Shown: piece by piece, positions 28,701 through 36,699 of the stretch
Numbering within the stretch: the first letter of the stretch is position 1
Layout of the letters: each line of letters starts with the position of its first letter
Source: Liolophura sinensis
Lineage: Eukaryota; Mollusca; Polyplacophora; Chitonida; Chitonidae
NCBI RefSeq assembly: GCF_032854445.1
Contig: NC_088300.1
Location: 14,911,191-14,975,190, forward strand
Length of the DNA: 64,000 nt
Reading direction: 5' to 3'
The notes under the pieces: model-generated
Databases searched by the model: none
What the model saw: the letters and a program-made list of their open reading frames with translations, nothing else
What the model was told of the DNA's origin: nothing
Program-made: the position numbers and the translations under genes

Positions 28701-31700
28701 CACATCTTATAGCCACAATGTCGCAACAGTGAAATAAGGGAGTTTGTTCAACATGATGAAATACTGCCAAGATAATTGCACTAAATCTACTGTAAGTCTC
28801 CATGTATGCAGTAGGCTGTTGTATTTATTAAATCACAATACCACAGACCAAAAGTACAAATTCACAAACTCTGTTGCTCATGGTATGTGCTTGTCATGAT
28901 TTTTATTTTTATAAATTTTATTTTCTTCTTCCAGAAACTATGTCTTCAAACTTGAGAGCTTCTGATATTTTTAATTAAAAGTAAATTAAACAGGCTTAGA
29001 ACATCTTTAAATGTCATGTTATCAAAGGATACATGCCACACTTGGTTTTTATTTCTTAATACATAGTACATGATGTGGCCTAACATATAAAACTACAAAA
29101 AAAGTTTGTCGCCTCTCTTCTTGGTGAGGCTCCAGCAATCAGTGCGGAAATTAAGAAGCCTGCTGTGGTGACGTCAACAATAATAGCTGTCAAAAAAACT
29201 TTGTGGGGAAGTTGTTTTATTTTTACGATGTGTTTTTGTAAGCTAGTCCTGCATTCCCAATATGTCCCAATACATGTTCATCAATGTCGTCATTTTTGAA
29301 CATTTGCCACCATTGATGGGAAATATGCATAAAATAGAGAGGTTATTAAGAAATATAAAACACAATTCAAAAATGTTTTTTTTTATTTCTTCCTTAAAAC
29401 CATACTCTGAGCCTTACACTATCTTTTCTTGTATCCTTCAAGTTTGAACATGATGAATTTGCAATATCATCAGCACATAATGTATTGTAATGTTAACTGA
29501 TATTAACTTATCAGCCAAACATATAACAAACAAGCATCCAAGAAGCACTTCTCCTTCACCAGTTAAGTACATGTGCCTCTTTTCTGTCACTGCTATCCAC
29601 TTATTATAATGTAGGCTTCAAAACCCATAAGAGAATTGCTCTCTGACATTACATACATCATTTTCAGTACAGCTCAAGGTCTGCTACAGCAGAACCAATG
29701 TGCTGGCTGAGTTTACACATAACTCAGCATCAGATAGCAGCTTGGACACTTACATAATGCAATGAATTTCAAACCGCTTAGCACTACATATATACCGAAG
29801 TACATACAGTGCATAAGACTTGCCCAAAGAGAACAGCCATAGAATCAACACATAAAGGTCACATAGTTTGACAGATACAAGTAATTAATAATTCATACAT
29901 GTACCTCTTCATGAAAAGCCATATTATTTTACCATATTCCTGTGTACATTTCACTGCCTATGTGGAGTTAAACCATAATCATCTACTCATTCCTTCCACA
30001 ATGATAGATTTCAACAATCACACCTGATGTTTCTCTTTCTAGAGCAATAAATTAGCCTGCATCTATAATTAATCTTGAATGTAACATGTTTATTCGCTTA
30101 TATAGGGATCACAAATGATAATGATCTCCAGCCAAAACCACTTGATCGTATGTTTTGGGGTGTTTTTCTTCTCCATGTCTTTCTGTTGTCTACCTCATAC
30201 TCACGAAACATTCATTGGATAAGCTGGGCTTTTTGATGAGTTGAAGACTTTACATTGTGAAAAGACAATACTTGTCCCTATAATCAGATTACATACATAC
30301 ATACATACGTATATCGCTCTAATCCGTCAACCTTTTTGCATATGTAGGAGGTTTCAGTTCCTTGCTTTTTTGTTAATTTGATTTGGAGTCAAAACTACAC
30401 TAGTTAGATTGGCCAATTTTAGGGCTACACAAAAATTGTAATATTATCAGTCCACACAGAATAATGTCTTCAGAATAATGCTTAAATAAACACCTTGCAA
30501 ACATGCGAAAAGTTTGAAGAATTACAGTAAACTGATATTGATCATTTTTTTTAATCCAAAATATACATATTATATTTGAAGTCTTAGTCATCAGATTCCA
30601 GTGTCTGACTATATAATGATTTCCCATAGAAATTCAACCAAGTGTACTTGTACAGTAACCAACTGCACAATTAGATTCTATGGAAATATGGTCACAAAAT
30701 ATAGGTTACAATCATAGATTTAACCAGGAAGGTGTCTCAGTGTCTCTGAGATGCCCTATTCTGAAATACTTAACATAGAAAAGATAGAGAAAATAGGAGA
30801 AAATTGGAAATGAGATGGCCTGATTTCAAATTCGGGCTAAAGCTACAGTTACAATGCAAACTGTAGTTTATGTACTTATAGCACTACAAGCTTATATGCA
30901 TACATGCATCAGAATGTATATATCACATATGTCATTGTGTGATACTAACCTATAAGTCAATACACTACCAGCCCTCTGGTAATTTTGTGTGACAAGTGGT
31001 CAATGGAGGACAATCCATAACAATTCTAAACACTGTGAATACTCATGCAAATCCGGCACAAACCATATCTTCATACTTGTGAGGAAACCTTAACAAAACA
31101 TATCTACATGTACTGTTACAAATCCAAGGCCTGATGTCCTAATTATCACATGGTGGAGGAGAGAGAGACAGAAGGGGAAAGAGAGAAGACCTTGGCCTGG
31201 TTTTAACCTGCCCCCCCCCCCCCCCTCCCCCTCAATTACCAACAGCTGCTCAAAATGCACACTACTTTTCACAATTTAATACACATGTTCGCACATGGAA
31301 TTACAATCCCAGAAAAGCAGTGTACGTGTAAATTTAACTTAACTTCTCAAGTCTCAAAAACACATGCGCACATGTATTGTCACAGTTTCTTCTTATATTT
31401 GTCACCCCAAGAATTAGGGCTTGCGCAATGTTCAGTCACATGTCCTAATTTCATGAACATGTGTGGTTACTCGGATCAGCTTTCAATGCTATTACTATAC
31501 CCTTAGGCAATCCACATCTCTTAGAGCTGTATTTTTCCCGATCTCCTTGGAGGAAGTGTTAAACTGAGAATTTCAATAGGGGGGGAAATCATTCAAAGAT
31601 CAACATACACTTATTCCTACTTACATGCATGTACATGATAAGGTATACCTTTACAATACATGTACAAGTCAGGAAAATAGGATTACTGTACACTCCATGT

Positions 31701-34700
31701 GCAGTTCACATCTTCACCCATCCTCCAACTGGAATGATCAAGGAGAGCCATCAGGATTTTTTCCGAATGAGCTCTGAGTGCATGTATTCTCAGACTGCTG
31801 TCAGCAGAGCAAGAAAAGAGAGGAAAATCAAAACGACATAACTTGCACTGAATATACTCATTTAATAGAACACTATTTTCAATCAATCAGCTAAATAAGC
31901 CAATCAAGACATTTAACACACTGGCACACCTGTAAAAATATACGAAGGTGATGTAAAATTACGAAGGTGACTGCACCAGTCTAAGCAATTACCTGTACCA
32001 ACCTATTTAGTGTATAATTGTACAAAATATTTGGTTAATTAATACTCCGAATGAATACCAAAACTGGACAAATGTAAGTTTAAGCACTAAAAGTAATACA
32101 TTGTGTCATCTATTTTCCTTTCAAACTGCACTTCTTTGGACCAAATTTTAGGTCATTTACTGTGACCTTATACATGTGGTTTTACAACAAATGTATTTCC
32201 CCTGCAAGTTAGAGCCCTTCACAACATTTTGTGGTCATAACTTAAGAGCCATCAATCCCAAAACGCACTGCATCCAGAGAGTTCAAACCATATAGCACTT
32301 TCACATACTCTGGCTGGAATACAATATGTATACGGCCACTTTCTGTCTTAAGAATTTAATATAGCCTTTCCTAGAAAAATGTACTTGACTTCAAATAATC
32401 CCACTACAAAGTACTGTATACACAAAAATTACTGTATTTCACCTATTTCATCTTTCAAGTAGCACTATTTGCCTGACTCTGACTCATTCATCTACCTTAT
32501 AGGGCTGCTTAAACAGTTGTTTACTGCGTTTGAGCAAAAAGAGCACCTGTTCCCACTACAAGCGTTATCTTAAGGCCACTATATGTTTCTTAAAGTGCAT
32601 TTTACCTGAAAGTTCACCTCAGAAAAGTGCAGTTTTTGGAAGCAAATAAAGATCATAAAATATAACTTTAAATGCTGAAACATTTTCCCACTAGGGTAAT
32701 ATCCAACCTTCTAAACAATCCTCACAGGACCTGTCTTTTCTAAGATCACAAAGAGGACTTAATCTCTCAGAATCAAGTCAAGTGAGAAGCTTTAATACTT
32801 GCAGTAATCATCAAAATTTTAGGTTGAATACACTTGATGCAGGCCACTGAAAATTGTGGTGCAAACATAACCATGGCAAGTACTTGTACAACATATTGCA
32901 CCTACTGTATGTAAACCAGGCTACTCATAATTAGAGCAAAATATTTGTGCATATGTATGCATGGTTATCCATCTCATCAGCTTGTTTAAACACAGCAGGA
33001 AATGACTCTTCTCCCAAACTCTGCATACAGGACATGTAGCTCTAATAGATCCCGTGAATAATTAAGCACAAATCCCAAATACATAAATGCATCTCTTCAA
33101 GTGCAAAATGAAAGGGCTGATACAAGTATAACTACTCAATTATTTACATGTACCTATTCAAATGAGGTGGTGCATAGCAGACACATGTAATTCTGATACT
33201 ATATGAGTAGCTCGCTATCAAGGCCAAAAATGTGCACACATGATTTCATGTTTTTCAAGATTCACATGGGGCAGAAAACATCAAAAAGAATATATGCACA
33301 CTTTTTCCAAAGGTTAGTGCAGGGTACTGCGTGCTTAGTATGAAACTTCGAGTTGTGGCGTTCCAACATAGTGGAATTTGTGAAGTGACGTTCTTGGTGA
33401 GGAAAGGTGAGGCAAATCAATGCATTTTACCATCACAGACAATAATTATTATTGTACATAATCAATGACTTTTATTACTGGTAATACCTGCCCATGTTAA
33501 AATGCACTGTTTGGTTCCACCATGTTGTAAAGCCACAACATCACGTCACAGAGGTTGTAACGTCGCAAATATCAACTTCCATTTTGCTTCTTAAAAAGCA
33601 TTATCACTTGACTATACAGCTATTTACTGGACATTACTTTAAGTACTTTGCTGTCTTAAATTATAATGAAAAAGTAAATTCACACTCAAGTCAAGTAGTG
33701 TTTTAAACAGATTAAGGAGGTGGATAATAAAGATCTAATCACCTAATCTAATAAAGAAGCCTGGGAATAACTTTAAATTTGAAGTCATATTAAACACCTG
33801 CAACTGAATTTATTTATTTGATTGGGAATATTTTACTTATAAAACAGCGGCCGGCATTACGGCGGGAGGAAACCTGGCTGAGCCCTGCGGAAACCTACAG
33901 CCATGCACAGGTTGCTGACAGATATCCCAACGTATGGCCGGAGAGGAGGTCAGAATGACTTAAACTCACAGCAACTGCATTGTTTGGAGGCTACTGGATC
34001 ATTGCGCCGCGTTATCCCCCATAGCCACCCTGCAACTGTAAATTAAACCTTTCTTTGTTAAAAACTGAACGGTTTATAAAATAGTCATATTTAAAAATTC
34101 ACACGTTTTCCTTAGTCATAAAATGTTGTACCATATCACCAGGGGAAAGCCACTGTCCTTTCCTATCTGTCCACTTGGAGAAAATGATAGCAATTTGTAA
34201 GGTTTTCACAGGACTTTTGGCACGAAACATGACAATGTGTCACTGAAGGCTGCAGCAACATTTATTTGCATCCTCTGACTTTCCTTAACCACTCAGTGGA
34301 TGATAAAATGGCTGACAATATGACAGGGTTGAGCCTGAACATTACAACATCTAGGTGACATCCTTTGTGCTGCGTTGTTGTTTCTTTACAGCATGGCGGG
34401 GCATATTAATACATTATGACATGAAAATTTCCTCAAAAGAATTTTTCTCAAATATTTCATTTAGAGTACTGGCAAGGTAGAACAGGTGACTTAAATCAAC
34501 ATTATTGTATAACTTTCAGTGTATACCTGCACATGCCAAAAGGCACTGATTTGCCTCACTTGCCAGAAAGCGATGACATCACGCAACAAAGGGAGATCAC
34601 CATGATGTTGTAGCGTCAAAACTCAAAATTCTTATATCAGACACAGTTTGAGGGAACAAGTTTACAAATTTCAGCTTCTCTAGCATGGTGTATCACATGA

Positions 34701-36097
34701 CTTCATAAAAATTCCAGACTAAAAGTTGACTTACAGAGTTACAAATAAAACTGAGTGTGGCCCTTCAGGTCTATTTCCACCACTCTTTCAACACAACTAA
34801 GGTTATTAACTGGAGTCTTTCCTCTTCACCACCATACTCAAAAAAATTTTCACTCACACAATGGCCAAGATAAAACACAGACTTTTGGCAAGTTACTTTC
34901 ACCACCTGTAGCATACATTTGCACAAAACAATGATGAAGGACAAGTGGAAGAATGTCAGACTAGAGTAAGACAAACAGCCACAAAAGCCTTGTTGACTGC
35001 TTTGTGTCACCTAAGCAGTAAGAGCTAGAAATTGTAAACATTAACCCTCCTTGGCCAGGTTTGAATCCACACTTCATGCATTCTAGTGACTAAAAGACAA
35101 GCACAAACACTTGGCAAAAGCCCTCATCCACACAGCCATATTAAGAATTGTCTCAAGATAACCTTTAACATCAACTGATTCAAGAGTTATCTCCCTGCAC
35201 AAAAGACTAATATGTACATCGTACCTGTGGGTCCTGAAGTGCATGTCAGATTAATACTATATCCACCCACAACACAAAATACATGGACATATAAAGATAT
35301 AAAGGCCAGTTTAAAGACCTTTAACTTGGTAGCTTTCATTTCCGCAAAACCTGGACAACAGTGACAATCAGCTTAAGCCTTCACTAGGTACAGATTTAAC
35401 ATCATGTAAGCATCAAGACCACAACTATGCCCGCTCAGTATAAGAAAAAGAGTAAGAGTGACATTTCAGAAGCCAACGATTGTCCATTGCTGTTCCATGT
35501 TATCTTTCACCTCATCATCTGCTAGTGCTTGCAACTTTGCAACTGCCTCAGGCAAGTGATGCAAGTAATTTTAAATTTCCTTAATCACTGAATTCTGAAT
35601 TATTCTGTTTCTGTTTTGTTACGCTTTGATGAACTATTTCCTATACACCCAAAAGTGCAGACAAACTACAGAAAAGTGCCTGAAACAGATGTAACACTAA
35701 ATTGTATCCTCAGATTTGACAATCAGCATCACAGAATTCTGCATCAGTGCTCACACTAAAGTTGCACAGGTGTGCAACATGCACCGTCGCTGTCAGAACT
35801 TTTAATGTCCCCATTGCGGCCATTCACCGGAAAACCACAAGGACATTAAGGTGACTAGCTTCAAAGGCGTCAGTAAGAATTGCTCTAGACTGCTTGTCAA
35901 CCCCAAATTTCAATACATTGGGAAACCACAGCGACCTATCCATATTGTGAAACACTTACCTTTCTGTCAACAAACGCACATGCGATGTCTTTCAAGCGAG
36001 CCAGAGTTAATTCTCCCTCCACACTCACTTGTTCCCTCGTCAGACCAATTTGGATCATAAAAGAGAATCTTTCGATCTTGTCGAGATCGGACGACAT
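2601..36097 (-). CDS. PRKD: Protein kinase D (PRKD family), 5' part, five exons, partial
   Basis: The joined exons 36097-35960, 8849-8711, 7558-7427, 5902-5766 and 2657-2601 give 201 residues in continuous phase (0, 1, 1, 0, 0 at successive exon ends). Residues 1-92 match the PKD N-terminal ubiquitin-like domain (IQIGLTRE near residue 15, then [19 protein letters not shown] from 47). Residues 105-154 hold a complete C1 zinc finger with H105, C118, C121, C135, C138, H143, C146 and C154 in H-x12-C-x2-C-x13-C-x2-C-x4-H-x2-C-x7-C spacing. In the family this finger binds diacylglycerol or phorbol ester and recruits the kinase to Golgi and plasma membrane; the kinase domain phosphorylates serine/threonine downstream of PKC. 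The second C1, PH and catalytic domains should lie left of position 1. Which vertebrate paralogue it is closest to cannot be judged; invertebrates often have a single gene. The divergent neighbour is a PH-domain gene. Confidence 0.93.
3584..3853. repeat. Long inverted repeat (hairpin, arms about 95 bp)
   Basis: Positions 3584-3677 and 3755-3853 are near-perfect reverse complements, separated by 77 bp. The arms differ by only a few substitutions and indels. The structure lies in PRKD intron 4. It could be a fold-back transposable element or a hairpin-forming duplication. Confidence 0.9.
4489..4646 (-). mobile_element. SINE family 1 copy with 14-bp target-site duplication
   Basis: The element starts with a (TTTA)n run and reads, on the minus strand, ...GGGTTTCCCCTGGGCTC...CTTATACGACGGCGG-type body in inverse, ending in the GAGTACGGCGTAAAACACCAATCA tail. 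Both sides carry ATTGTCACTAAGTA (4475-4488 and 4647-4660), the mark of target-primed retroposition. It is 5'-truncated and lacks the tRNA-like head. Confidence 0.9.
5766..5902 (-). CDS. PRKD: PRKD exon 4 (second half of C1A, start of linker)
   Basis: After the acceptor CTTTAG the 137-nt exon completes the split glycine codon and reads [18 protein letters not shown], which provides the remaining zinc ligands (C, H, C, C). It then enters a polar Arg/Ser/Gly-rich linker ending PSETL, phase 0, before donor GTAAGA. The linker between the two C1 fingers is variable in this family and is usually phosphorylated. Confidence 0.94.
7427..7558 (-). CDS. PRKD: PRKD exon 3 (first half of C1A zinc finger)
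   Basis: This exon of 132 nt encodes residues 93-136 plus one base. It contains [20 protein letters not shown] and ends [11 protein letters not shown], supplying the first histidine and three cysteines of the C1A finger. The loop sequence [11 protein letters not shown] corresponds to the conserved ligand-binding loop of C1 domains (established for the family). Donor GTGAGT follows. Confidence 0.96.
7961..8137 (+). mobile_element. SINE family 1 copy with tRNA-like head, internally deleted
   Basis: The left end GGCCTCGGTGGCCTAGTGGTTAG is a tRNA-type A box region. The middle has lost most of the body, and the tail CCGCCATTGTATAAGTGAAATG...(AAAT) is intact. AACACCAC on both sides (7953-7960, 8138-8145) may be a short target duplication. 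Lies in PRKD intron 2. Confidence 0.75.
8478..8615 (-). mobile_element. SINE family 1 copy with 11-bp target-site duplication
   Basis: Same body and tail as the copy at 4.5 kb, in the same orientation and truncated at nearly the same place (TTGCTGGCAG). CCACTCAACCA flanks it at 8467-8477 and 8616-8626. Confidence 0.88.
8711..8849 (-). CDS. PRKD: PRKD exon 2 (second half of ubiquitin-like domain)
   Basis: The exon follows the acceptor TTTTCACAG and begins [19 protein letters not shown], strikingly like the [15 protein letters not shown] segment of animal PKDs, and ends VELVLS before donor GTGAGT. Its 139 nt encode residues 47-92 and the first base of codon 93. It lies about 27.1 kb downstream of exon 1 in transcription order. 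Confidence 0.95.
9213..9361 (-). repeat. tRNA-derived repeat, copy 1 of a tandem pair
   Basis: On the minus strand TAGCTCAGTTGG (A box) and AGTTCGAATCC (B box) are nearly perfect. The acceptor stem (TTCCCTT against TGGTGAC) does not pair, so this is a tRNA-derived repeat and not a functional tRNA. A similar copy lies about 246 bp away. Confidence 0.75.
9459..9610 (-). repeat. tRNA-derived repeat, copy 2 of a tandem pair
   Basis: It shares with copy 1 the flank AATGGTT-AAGGATTT, the tRNA-like core and the trailing GCTACTGCTA...GGAAGCTGCT. The A and B boxes are more decayed (AGCTTAGTTGC, AGTTCGACTCC). Confidence 0.7.
9611..11263 (-). other. PRKD intron 1 segment, no feature recognised
   Basis: AT-rich intronic DNA with scattered TACATGTA motifs. 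GGGGCCAGTTCCATGAAG at about 11110-11127 resembles the end of a mobile element, but no partner end was identified. Confidence 0.5.
11264..12912. repeat. 48-bp minisatellite, about 34 units
   Basis: Tandem units of the type CACACCTGGTCAGGTTTACA + GGTGGAGGAGACTAGACAGA + TAAACCAT. Variants differ at fixed positions (TTTATGGG or TTTACAGG; GATTGGGCA or GACTAGACA). A variant marked by GTGCAGGGAGACTGGGCAG recurs at 11612, 12091 and 12477, showing block duplications of about ten and eight units. Because 48 is a multiple of three, long meaningless open frames occur. It lies inside PRKD intron 1. Confidence 0.97.
12913..13863 (-). other. PRKD intron 1 segment, no feature recognised
   Basis: No exon, RNA gene or repeat recognised on either strand in this stretch. 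Confidence 0.5.
13868..13963 (-). mobile_element. SINE family 1 fragment
   Basis: (ATTT)n GATTGGTGTAGTATGCTGTA then TTCAAGAATATTTCACTTATAC, followed by a decayed GGAAACCAGGCAAGGCC body. Confidence 0.8.
14694..14887 (-). mobile_element. TIR element (MITE-like), copy in minus orientation
   Basis: The reverse complement matches two other copies in the window (about 30320-30530 and 41936-42145) over about 150 bp: TTGATTTTGGAGAC, GGGC-TCACAAAA, TCTACACAGAATTATG, GCTTGAATAAA, GGTTGAAGAATTACAG. Ends CTTCAACCTTTCGTATG and CATATG...AAAGGTTG are inverted repeats. Confidence 0.75.
15165..15277 (-). mobile_element. SINE family 1 fragment
   Basis: A (TTTA)n run followed by CTTGGTGTTTTACACCGTAC, ATTTCACTTAAACAATGGCG, GCCAGCATTATGGTGGG and a decayed GCCGGGCAGAGCTTGGG. 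Confidence 0.85.
16355..16384 (-). repeat. Isolated inverted unit of the 48-bp minisatellite
   Basis: GTCTCCTCCACCCATAAATC then TGAC is the exact reverse complement of GTCAGATTTATGGGTGGAGGAGAC, the core of the array at 11.3-12.9 kb, here as a single partial unit 3.4 kb away. Confidence 0.85.
16654..16790 (+). mobile_element. SINE family 1 copy with 12-bp target-site duplication
   Basis: Begins CTGCCAGCAACCTGCGGATG, contains GGGCTCTGCTCAG and ATAATGCTGCCCGCC, and ends GAGTACAGCGTAAAACACCG + ATC(AAAT)n. TACTCAATGTAA flanks it at 16642-16653 and 16791-16802. Plus orientation, opposite to most copies in this intron. Confidence 0.92.
17495..17550 (-). mobile_element. SINE family 1 tail fragment (decayed)
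   Basis: TTATTTATCTGACCGGGGTC then ATACTCAAAAATGTTTCACT resembles only the last 55 bp of the family. Confidence 0.5.
17635..17729. repeat. 24-bp tandem repeat of a palindromic unit, 4 copies
   Basis: Four exact copies of a 24-bp unit start at 17635, 17659, 17683 and 17707. Each contains GGCAAC-ATAGT-GTTGCC, a 6-bp inverted repeat around a 5-nt loop. Confidence 0.97.
17825..17867 (-). mobile_element. SINE family 1 tail remnant
   Basis: (TTTA)n TTTGATTG followed by AAGTCGTACTTC; only the extreme 3' end is recognisable. Confidence 0.45.
22733..22764. repeat. (AT)n microsatellite
   Basis: About 16 uninterrupted AT dinucleotides. A second, imperfect one lies at 14654-14681. Confidence 0.95.
23908..24152. 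mobile_element. Possible MITE-like element with degenerate inverted ends
   Basis: The left end GGCCCAGTTCTTCAAGAGTG and the right end, read in reverse, GACCCGGTTGTTCAAAACTG are similar over about 20 bp, and TATTAAGTC occurs near both ends. The element would be about 245 bp. The ends have diverged, so the call is tentative. Confidence 0.4.
27400..27512 (-). mobile_element. SINE family 1 fragment
   Basis: ATTTAATTTATTTAATTGGG then GTTTTATGCAGTACTC and TATACGACAGCTGCCAGCAT, followed by a decayed GAAAACCAAGCAGACC body. Confidence 0.75.
28581..28634. repeat. 18-bp tandem repeat, 3 copies
   Basis: GGTTACACGGGATACCAG is repeated three times, the last ending ATACCC. Confidence 0.95.
28640..30319 (-). 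other. PRKD intron 1 segment, no feature recognised
   Basis: AT-rich intronic DNA; a short (ACAT)n run lies at about 30292-30308. No exon recognised. Confidence 0.5.
30320..30532 (+). mobile_element. TIR element (MITE-like), copy 2
   Basis: Left end GTCAACCTTTTTGCATATG, right end CATGCGAAAAGTTTGAAGAA (inverse). The interior shares TTGATTTGGAGTC, TTGGCCAATTTTAGGGC, CACACAGAATAATG and GCTTAAATAAA with the copies at 14.7 and 42.0 kb. Confidence 0.75.
30533..33796 (-). other. PRKD intron 1 segment, no gene recognised
   Basis: AT-rich non-coding DNA. The only striking local feature is the C-tract at 31211-31231. Confidence 0.5.
31211..31231. repeat. Poly-C tract
   Basis: Fifteen C followed by T and five C. 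The opposite strand is G-rich and follows an A/G-rich stretch. Confidence 0.95.
33807..34028 (-). mobile_element. Near full-length SINE family 1 copy with 10-bp target-site duplication
   Basis: (ATTT)n GATTGGGAATATTTTACTTA, GGCGGGAGGAAACCTGGC, GGTTGCTGACAGATATCCC, GGCCGGAGAGGAGGTCAGAA and a right part ending near GCGCCGCGTTATCCCCCATA, which corresponds to the decayed tRNA-like head. CCTGCAACTG flanks it at 33797-33806 and 34029-34038. It gives a family length of about 220 bp. Confidence 0.88.
34039..35959 (-). other. Start of PRKD intron 1, no other feature recognised
   Basis: A decayed SINE tail is possible at 34785-34865 (CCACCATACTC...TTTCACTCACACAATGGCC). Segments 33370-33570 and 34480-34620 share loosely similar phrases (ACCTGC-CATG--AAA-GCACT) and may be an old repeat. 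Confidence 0.45.
35960..36097 (-). CDS. PRKD: PRKD exon 1 (coding part)
   Basis: The ATG at 36097-36095 opens 46 codons, starting [20 protein letters not shown] and ending in FVDRK just before a consensus donor GTAAGT. The start is chosen because the ubiquitin-like domain begins about ten residues later, as in known PKDs, and because -3 is a G. Exon length 138 nt leaves phase 0. The exon is clearly more GC-rich than the intron that follows. Confidence 0.93.
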
Positions 36098-36498
36098 GAC
36101 TGTGCTCGCGAATCAGGCCAACGTAAGCCCAATATCCACACAATTCTACCAACAAGTCGCTCACACCGCGCCCTTCTTTGCGCGATCGCTTTTGCTTCCG
36201 CAGTGGTTTGCCCTAATCACGTGATCTTGCCGTAAATCGGACTTGGAAAAACACCCGCGCAAACAATTTTATCTCTACAGCCACGACAGATCGGTTAACT
36301 TAAAGTAAATCCAATTGTGATGCTGTATTAACTAACTACGTAGGGCTTTTCAGTGTTTCAGAAAATAAAGCACGGTCTTAGAAATCACCGAACTTTGTGA
36401 AATCATATTCGTATGTCGTAATCTGACCAGCGAAATTACGACTTTTACGACAAATAAGTGAGGGTGTGGCCGAGTGTTGGCAGTTGAGTGATCGCACT
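36098..36498. promoter_or_regulatory. Probable bidirectional promoter between PRKD and the PH-domain gene
   Basis: The two start codons face away from each other across 401 bp. This stretch is less AT-rich than the surroundings and has several CpGs (for example around 36105-36115, 36165-36190 and 36225-36260). Both 5' UTRs must also fit here, or begin in upstream exons that I cannot see. No TATA box in a convincing position was recognised. Promoter function is inferred from the gene arrangement. Confidence 0.6.
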
Positions 36499-36699
36499 AT
36501 GGCTGACCAGCGACAAGATGACACAAACAGCCGGACGAGTAGTTTACCCTCACATTCTACCGGCAGTCAGAATGAAGACGACATGACACACAATGAAATC
36601 AAAGGGTGGTTAATGAAGAGAACGAGGTTATCGCGAAAGTGGAAGAAACAGTGGTTTTTGCTGAAGAACACAGATCTGTTTTATGGTGATAGTCCTGCG
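36499..36699 (+). CDS. PH-domain gene, coding exon 1
   Basis: The ATG at 36499 is preceded in frame only by non-ATG codons, has a strong context (ACTATGG), and opens 67 codons ending FYGDSPA at the donor GTGAGA (36700). It carries the N-terminal tail and PH strands 1-3. Reading on into the intron gives a stop after three codons, consistent with a real splice site. Confidence 0.88.
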
